NCBI GenBank assembly: GCA_015688915.1 | Contig: JAATGX010000083.1 | Location: forward strand, 1-10,620 | DNA length: 10,620 bases | Direction: 5' to 3' | From: Desulfuromonadales bacterium | GTDB taxonomy: Bacteria; Desulfobacterota; Desulfuromonadia; Geobacterales; Pseudopelobacteraceae | In this document: positions 7,018 to 10,620 of the stretch, piece by piece | How positions within the stretch are numbered: position 1 is the first letter of the stretch | How the letters are laid out: every line of letters starts with the position of its first letter | Notes under the pieces: generated by a model | The model's database searches: none | What the model was told of the DNA's origin: nothing | Seen by the model: only the letters and a program-made list of their open reading frames with translations | Translations under genes and position numbers: made by a program

Positions 7018-7073
7018 GCGGAGAAGTTGCAGCACCAGCGGGCATGCATCATCAAGTTTCCAGTGATGATTTA

Positions 7074-7079
7074 GAGGAG
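7074..7079 (+). promoter_or_regulatory. Ribosome binding site that decides the RelA/SpoT gene start
   Basis: GAGGAG lies 9 bases before GTG at 7089. The longer alternative, ATG at 7044, has no Shine-Dalgarno at a useful distance, so the GTG is preferred. Confidence 0.65.
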
Positions 7080-7088
7080 ATTAATACC

Positions 7089-8360
7089 GTGGTATCAAAA
7101 GCAAAAATTGACAAAGCAGGGCTCGCGCTTGCAGGCCGCCATAATGTGCCAAACGATATTTCCGAATTTGAAAACATTTTTGATGAATACCGGAAGAGCC
7201 ACCTTCAGCCACTATCAGAGATGACGCTAGAGCTACAGCAATGGTTATCGCAATATGGAACGAAATACTACATTGCACAGAGGCTTAAGCGAAAGCCACA
7301 AATCCTCCGTAAACTTAACCGCTTCAGCGTTCGCCTCACTCAACTCCAAGAGATCGGCGGGTGGCGTAGCATAGTAGAGCTGAACTCGGATGTTGAAAGG
7401 CTGATAAATTTTCTCGAAGACAAGGTTGCCAAACAGGGGCAACTGAAGCTAATCAAAGCAACCGACTACAGAGAAAAGGGCCGCGATGATTCCGGATATC
7501 GTGCGGTGCATCTGATACTCGAAAAGTCGGGCGCAAGGCTCGAACTTCAAGTAAGGAGTCGTATCCAACATTATTGGGCTGAGAGCATTGAGAGGACATC
7601 AGTTATTTACGGTCATTATCTGAAGGAACTTGAAGGTGATCCGACTGTCGTTGCATACTTCAAGTGTCTTTCGGACTTATTTTATGAAATTGAGTCAGGG
7701 CGAGACCCTGATACTCCACAAAAATTACGAATAGCTAGACTTCGTGACTCGGCAGAATCACTCATCCAACAGTCAGACACGAAGATGGTCTTCAACAGCT
7801 ACGTGAACGAGGGCATTATCAAGACGCTCATTGAAAAGGAAAAGCATATAGGTGGTCCAGGACTCAATAATTGGATTTTCGTATTTGACTGGAATCAAGG
7901 TGCCTTTGTTAGTTGGGATGTTGTTGCCCGTGATCCCGACATTGCCATCAAAAAGTACGTTGAACACGAGAGATCATTCCCGGCTGAAGACGGATTTGAA
8001 GTGGTGCTAGTTGGCTCATCCGAAGTTGCAACCGTTCGGGAGACGCATAGCCACTATTTCGGGATAAAGAGTGATGAGTCCATTCTTGAAAGCCTTGACG
8101 AGTCAATAATTGGCTTTTCACACCGAATGGACATAGATGTGGGGGCACGTCAAATTCTTGCTTGTATGCACCGAAAACATTATTGGGGCAAAAAAACAGT
8201 CGAGCCTGACACTCTGAAGAACCACTACTGCCAGAAGGTGCTTACGTTTGAATCCTCTCTCGAGACACTGATAGAAAAGGGCCTTGTACACAGAACAAAT
8301 GCAATTACGGGTATCGCACTGGACATCAAACGGAAGAAAGATATTGAAGTTTACTTGTAA
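7089..8360 (+). CDS. Stand-alone RelA/SpoT-domain protein (alarmone synthetase-like)
   Basis: From the GTG at 7089 the product has 423 residues (438 if ATG 7044 is used). It begins like other free-standing RelA/SpoT-domain proteins (SKAKIDKAG, then YRKSHLQPL). Synthetase motifs follow: RLKRKPQILRKL (65-76, ATP-binding basic residues), QEIGGWR (87-93), DYREKGRDDSGYRAVH (126-141, with the stacking Tyr137) and LELQVRSRIQHYWAE (151-165, with Glu152). In classical synthetases the second motif carries a metal-binding Asp; here it is Glu88. There is no HD hydrolase domain. The C-terminal half includes EVVLVGSS (304-311), seen in related long RelA/SpoT-domain proteins, and ends in what could be a winged-helix (about 380-423). 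It may make (p)ppGpp or ppApp-like nucleotides, or modify RNA, as toxic small alarmone synthetases do. It is flanked by two attC-like sites. No antitoxin gene is visible next to it. Confidence 0.8.
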   Translation: MVSKAKIDKAGLALAGRHNVPNDISEFENIFDEYRKSHLQPLSEMTLELQQWLSQYGTKYYIAQRLKRKPQILRKLNRFSVRLTQLQEIGGWRSIVELNSDVERLINFLEDKVAKQGQLKLIKATDYREKGRDDSGYRAVHLILEKSGARLELQVRSRIQHYWAESIERTSVIYGHYLKELEGDPTVVAYFKCLSDLFYEIESGRDPDTPQKLRIARLRDSAESLIQQSDTKMVFNSYVNEGIIKTLIEKEKHIGGPGLNNWIFVFDWNQGAFVSWDVVARDPDIAIKKYVEHERSFPAEDGFEVVLVGSSEVATVRETHSHYFGIKSDESILESLDESIIGFSHRMDIDVGARQILACMHRKHYWGKKTVEPDTLKNHYCQKVLTFESSLETLIEKGLVHRTNAITGIALDIKRKKDIEVYL

Positions 8361-8365
8361 TGAGT

Positions 8366-8429
8366 ACTCAACAAAGGCGCAGACCATGACTTCGCTATGC
8401 TTCGCAGGTCACGCCCGGAACCGTTACCC
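8366..8429 (+). other. attC-like recombination site B (64 bases)
   Basis: It begins 6 bases after the RelA/SpoT stop. ACTCAAC (8366-8372) fits the R'' consensus RYYYAAC exactly. An imperfect stem follows: GGCG-ca-GACC (8376-8385) pairs with GGTC-a-CGCC (8407-8415), with an asymmetric bulge as in attC sites. CCGTTACCC (8421-8429) supplies the R' GTT. It is related to 6951-7017 with the same 6-base spacing after AAC and the same GCAGGTCA block. Confidence 0.5.
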
Positions 8430-8440
8430 GCTGGAACCGC

Positions 8441-8758
8441 CTATTGCGGCACCAGCTTGATCTCCAGTTTGCAGTTTACGGCGGCGGCATACTTGCGGAG
8501 CATCTCCAATGATGGTGAATGGCGGTGGGAGCCAAGCGACGCTTCCACCCGCGCCAGTGACGGTTGAGACACACCCATCCGGGCCGCCACCTGTTCTTGG
8601 GTCAGCCCGGCTTGACGGCGTGCCGCCAGGAGAGCATCCAGGGTGGCGAATTCGTCGTCCAGTGCCTCCCATGCCTTCCTGAAGTCGGGATTTTGCAGAT
8701 CCCTCTCCAACGCTTTCTTGGGGCTGTATGGTATCGGTTTGTAGTTTTTATCAGCCAT
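8441..8758 (-). CDS. HigA-like XRE-family antitoxin
   Basis: The 105-residue product has a Cro/C1-type helix-turn-helix at about 43-95: LLAARRQAGLTQEQVAARMG, then VSQPSLARVEAS and SPSLEMLRKYAAAVNCKLEIKLVP. It would bind the operator of its own operon and neutralise the toxin encoded just before it. The N-terminal 40 residues (YSPKKALERDLQNPDFRKAWEALDDEF) form the usual extension in this toxin-first subgroup. The start overlaps the toxin stop by 8 bases, so the two are coupled. The pair points against its neighbours and is more GC-rich than the restriction-modification genes. It is convergent with the RelA/SpoT gene, with an 80-base gap between stops. Confidence 0.87.
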   Translation of the reverse strand: MADKNYKPIPYSPKKALERDLQNPDFRKAWEALDDEFATLDALLAARRQAGLTQEQVAARMGVSQPSLARVEASLGSHRHSPSLEMLRKYAAAVNCKLEIKLVPQ

Positions 8759-9080
8759 GTTGCAACACCTCCTTAAGCCGATTTCGGGCTACGGTGAGTT
8801 CCCGCTTCGGAGTTTTATCCGTTTTCTTGATGAAACCATGCAGGATTACGATGCGTCTGCCAACCAAGACGCAGTAAAAGGCGCGGCCGATTCCTTCTTC
8901 AGCTTTGGCGCGTATCTCGAAGAGGCCGTCACCCATGGCTTGGGTGTGCGGCATGCCCAGGTTGGGGCCGTGTGCCTCCATGCGGATGGTCAACGCCCGA
9001 AACCGCGCCCGCAAACCCACCGGCCAGGCGTTAAACTCGGCTTGGACGGTCTCGTTGAAATACGAGAGAGTGTAATCCAT
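8751..9080 (-). CDS. HigB/RelE-like toxin (phage Gp49-like family)
   Basis: The 109-residue basic protein has the conserved blocks of the HigB-type (DUF891/Gp49-like) toxins: GLFEIRAK (52-59), GRAFYCVLVGRRIVILHGFI (65-84), KKTDKTP (85-91) and ELTVARNRLKE (94-104). Members of this family cleave mRNA on the ribosome. Gene order is toxin first, then antitoxin, as in higBA. The ATG at 9080 has no Shine-Dalgarno and sits only 6 bases past a strong -10, so the mRNA may be leaderless. The gene abuts the upstream region of the sigma54 activator and is divergent from it. Confidence 0.87.
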   Translation of the reverse strand: MDYTLSYFNETVQAEFNAWPVGLRARFRALTIRMEAHGPNLGMPHTQAMGDGLFEIRAKAEEGIGRAFYCVLVGRRIVILHGFIKKTDKTPKRELTVARNRLKEVLQHG

Positions 9081-9086
9081 GTCATC

Positions 9087-9115
9087 AATATATCATACAT
9101 GTTATAAGCGGTCAA
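9087..9115 (-). promoter_or_regulatory. Promoter of the higBA-like operon
   Basis: On the minus strand TTGACC (9115-9110) and TATATT (9092-9087) are separated by exactly 17 bases, a near-consensus sigma70 promoter. ACATGT, a palindrome, lies in the spacer and could be part of the antitoxin operator. The predicted start of transcription falls at or next to the A of the toxin ATG. The -35 is 8 bases from the ribosome binding site of the divergent regulator gene. Confidence 0.75.
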
Positions 9116-9123
9116 TGATTCCC

Positions 9124-9133
9124 GAGGAGTTGT
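9124..9133 (+). repeat. 10-base direct repeat GAGGAGTTGT, right copy (regulator ribosome binding site)
   Basis: GAGGAG here serves as Shine-Dalgarno 6 bases before the regulator ATG (9136). Read in frame it gives E-E-L and then TAG, like the kinase C-terminus at 4706-4717 (E-E-L, TGA). This could be the relic of a kinase stop directly before the regulator start. Confidence 0.6.
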
Positions 9134-9135
9134 AG

Positions 9136-10530
9136 ATGTCCGACAAGAAACGCATCCTGCTGATCGACAACGAGGAAGGGCTCTGCCGCATGATGGAGCA
9201 GGTGCTCCTGGACAACGGCTACCTGGCCCGCGGCTACACCTCCCCCCGAAAGGCGGTGGAGGAGTTCCGTGCCGGGGCCTGGGACCTGGTCATCTCGGAC
9301 ATCAAGATGCCGGGCATGAGCGGCCTGGAGGTGTTGCAGCGGGTCAAGGAAATGGAAAAGGACATTCCGGTGATCATGATCACTGCCTATGCCACGGTGG
9401 ACATGTCCATCCAGGCCCTGCGCAAGGGGGCCTACGACATGCTGACCAAGCCGTTCGAGCCGGAGGAACTGGTCTACCGGGTCAAGAACGCCCTGCAACA
9501 GTCGAAACTGCTTGAGGAAAACCGCGAACTGCGGGCCGAGCTGGAGGGGAAATTCACCTTCGACAACATCATCGGCGCGTCGGGCGGATTAAAGGCGGTG
9601 CTGGAGCGGGTTGAAAAGGTGGCGGTGCGCGACACCTCGGTGCTGGTCACCGGCGAATCGGGCACCGGCAAGGAATTGATCGCCCAGGCCATCCATTACA
9701 ACTCGCCGCGCCGGGAACGGAAATTCGTGGCCATCAACTGTGGCGCCCTGCCCGAGTCATTGCTGGAGAGCGAACTGTTCGGCTACCGCAGGGGGGCCTT
9801 CACCGGGGCCAAGGAAAACCGCCAGGGGCTCCTGGAGGCGGCAGACGGCGGTACGCTCTTCCTGGATGAGGTGGGCAATCTCCCCATGAACGTGCAGAAG
9901 ACCCTGCTCCGCTTTTTACAGGAAAAGGAGTTCAACCGACTGGGGGAGACAACCCCCACCAGGGTGGACGTGCGGGTGCTGTCGGCCACCAACTCCGACC
10001 TGAAACAGGTGGTGAAGATCGGCGCCTTTCGCGAGGACCTCTATTATCGTCTGAACGTGGTCAATATCCATTTGCCGCCCCTGCGGGAGCGGGCCGACGA
10101 CATCCCGCTCCTGGCGGCGCATTTCATCCTCCTGCAGAACCAGAAATTCGGCACCTCCGTGAAGGGATTCGACAAGGAGGCCATGCAGGCGTTGTGCGCG
10201 CTTGCCTGGCCCGGCAATATCCGCCAGCTCAAGAATGTGATCGAGGCCTGCATGGCCATGGTCGGCGAGGAGCACATCTCCCGCGAGACCCTGGACCAGT
10301 TCGTCGAGGCGCCCCACGAGCCGCTCGGCATCCCGCCCGCAGCGGCCACCACCACGGGTGAACTCCCCTTCAATGCTGCGCTGGAGCGTTTCGAGGCCGA
10401 CCTGCTCACGGGGCTGCTCAGGAAGCATGGGGGCAACATCGACACGGCGGCCCGCGAGGCGGGCATGAACATGGCCACCATGTATCGGAAGATCAAGCGG
10501 TATGGGATCAGGAAGGAAGATTACAGTTGA
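9136..10530 (+). CDS. NtrC-family sigma54-dependent response regulator
   Basis: The 464-residue protein has three parts. The receiver (about 5-120) has D11 in LLIDNEEG, phosphorylated Asp55 in SDIKMPG, T83 and K105. The acidic pair is D-N-E rather than the commoner D-D/E, a small deviation. The AAA+ domain (about 143-375) has Walker A GESGTGKE (173-180), the sigma54-contacting GAFTGA (220-225, intact), Walker B GGTLFLDEVG (238-247) and LRERADDIPLL. A Fis-type helix-turn-helix is at about 430-458 (GGNIDTAAREAGMNMATMYRKI). It should activate sigma54 promoters when phosphorylated, most likely by the tandem-Cache kinase at 2759. I see no convincing plus-strand promoter in the 55 bases between higB and this gene. 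After the apparent insertion it may depend on readthrough or on an internal promoter. Confidence 0.95.
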   Translation: MSDKKRILLIDNEEGLCRMMEQVLLDNGYLARGYTSPRKAVEEFRAGAWDLVISDIKMPGMSGLEVLQRVKEMEKDIPVIMITAYATVDMSIQALRKGAYDMLTKPFEPEELVYRVKNALQQSKLLEENRELRAELEGKFTFDNIIGASGGLKAVLERVEKVAVRDTSVLVTGESGTGKELIAQAIHYNSPRRERKFVAINCGALPESLLESELFGYRRGAFTGAKENRQGLLEAADGGTLFLDEVGNLPMNVQKTLLRFLQEKEFNRLGETTPTRVDVRVLSATNSDLKQVVKIGAFREDLYYRLNVVNIHLPPLRERADDIPLLAAHFILLQNQKFGTSVKGFDKEAMQALCALAWPGNIRQLKNVIEACMAMVGEEHISRETLDQFVEAPHEPLGIPPAAATTTGELPFNAALERFEADLLTGLLRKHGGNIDTAAREAGMNMATMYRKIKRYGIRKEDYS

Positions 10531-10560
10531 CGACAGCAAGGTCTATCCCTGATTAAATTC

Positions 10561-10591
10561 AAAGCCCGGTTAATGCCGGGCTTTCTTTGTT
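10561..10591 (+). terminator. Rho-independent terminator after the regulator
   Basis: A perfect 9-base stem (AAAGCCCGG / CCGGGCTTT) with a 6-base loop (TTAATG) is followed by a T-rich tail (CTTTGTT), starting 30 bases after the regulator stop. Confidence 0.9.
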
Positions 10592-10608
10592 ACGGAGGGG
10601 CTTACTCT

Positions 10609-10620
10609 ATGAGGACGAGG
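10609..10620 (+). CDS. Possible start of the next gene (runs off the window)
   Basis: ATG at 10609 follows GGAGGGG at 8 bases (10594-10600), right after the terminator. Only four codons (MRTR) are visible, so nothing can be said about the product. Confidence 0.4.

Noticed and set aside
6944..7032. Outer stem CTGCAAC/GTTGCAG enclosing two hairpins (6968-6999 and 7002-7023), possibly a structured RNA
   Set aside because: It overlaps the attC-like site, and the outer 7-base pairing is not repeated at the second site. The attC-like reading explains more because it is shared by both copies. No known RNA family is recognised.
8361..8370. TGAGTACTCA, a perfect 10-base palindrome right after the RelA/SpoT stop
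   Set aside because: No loop and no T-rich tail, so not a terminator. It is too short to claim as an operator, and its right half is part of the attC-like R'' box.
9081..9123. GCGGTCA near the regulator as a third attC-like site closing the higBA segment
   Set aside because: Only a 7-base resemblance to GCAGGTCA. There is no AAC box or left half, and the spacing to GTT differs from the two good sites.

Overview
The window looks like chromosome from a GC-rich, gram-negative environmental bacterium. The tandem-Cache sensor kinase, the NtrC-type regulator and the MoxR/DUF58 pair together suggest Desulfuromonadota of the Geobacter type. This placement is an inference from gene style, not a match to a known genome. 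The backbone genes are GC-rich with strong codon bias: the MoxR ATPase, the DUF58 protein, the sensor kinase and the sigma54 activator. Two blocks of accessory genes break this backbone, and each seems to split a pair of genes that would normally sit side by side.

Left part (minus strand, read right to left): a small orphan ORF (2235-2483), a MoxR AAA+ ATPase (1211-2155), a MazEF-type toxin-antitoxin pair (463-1115), and the start of a DUF58 membrane protein that runs off the window (1-397). MoxR and DUF58 are usually adjacent or overlapping partners. Here mazEF lies between them, flanked by a 45-base direct repeat (40/45 identical) that carries the 3' end of moxR. One copy ends the intact moxR. 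The other lies, in a different frame, inside the 5' end of the DUF58 gene. This looks like an insertion into overlapping genes that kept both of them intact.

Middle and right part (plus strand): a membrane histidine kinase (2759-4717) and an NtrC-family regulator (9136-10530, ending in a clear terminator) look like one two-component system. They are 4.4 kb apart, and the 10-base sequence GAGGAGTTGT occurs at the kinase stop and at the regulator ribosome binding site. Between them are an AT-richer restriction-modification pair (beta-class DNA methyltransferase plus probable PD-(D/E)XK-like nuclease, overlapping by ATGA), a stand-alone RelA/SpoT-domain protein, and a reverse-oriented HigBA-like toxin-antitoxin pair with an apparently leaderless promoter.

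The most unusual signal is a pair of related 64-67-base sites flanking the RelA/SpoT gene (6951-7017 and 8366-8429). They share AAC-N6-GCA(C)GACC(A)TGAC on the left and GCAGGTCA-N8/9-CCGTT on the right, around a variable middle. That is the architecture of integron attC sites. The first bases of the RelA block (GTTGATG) partly complement the R'' box of the site that follows it (ACTCAAC), as expected for a gene cassette. The island may therefore be a small cassette array without an integrase, carrying defence and stress genes.
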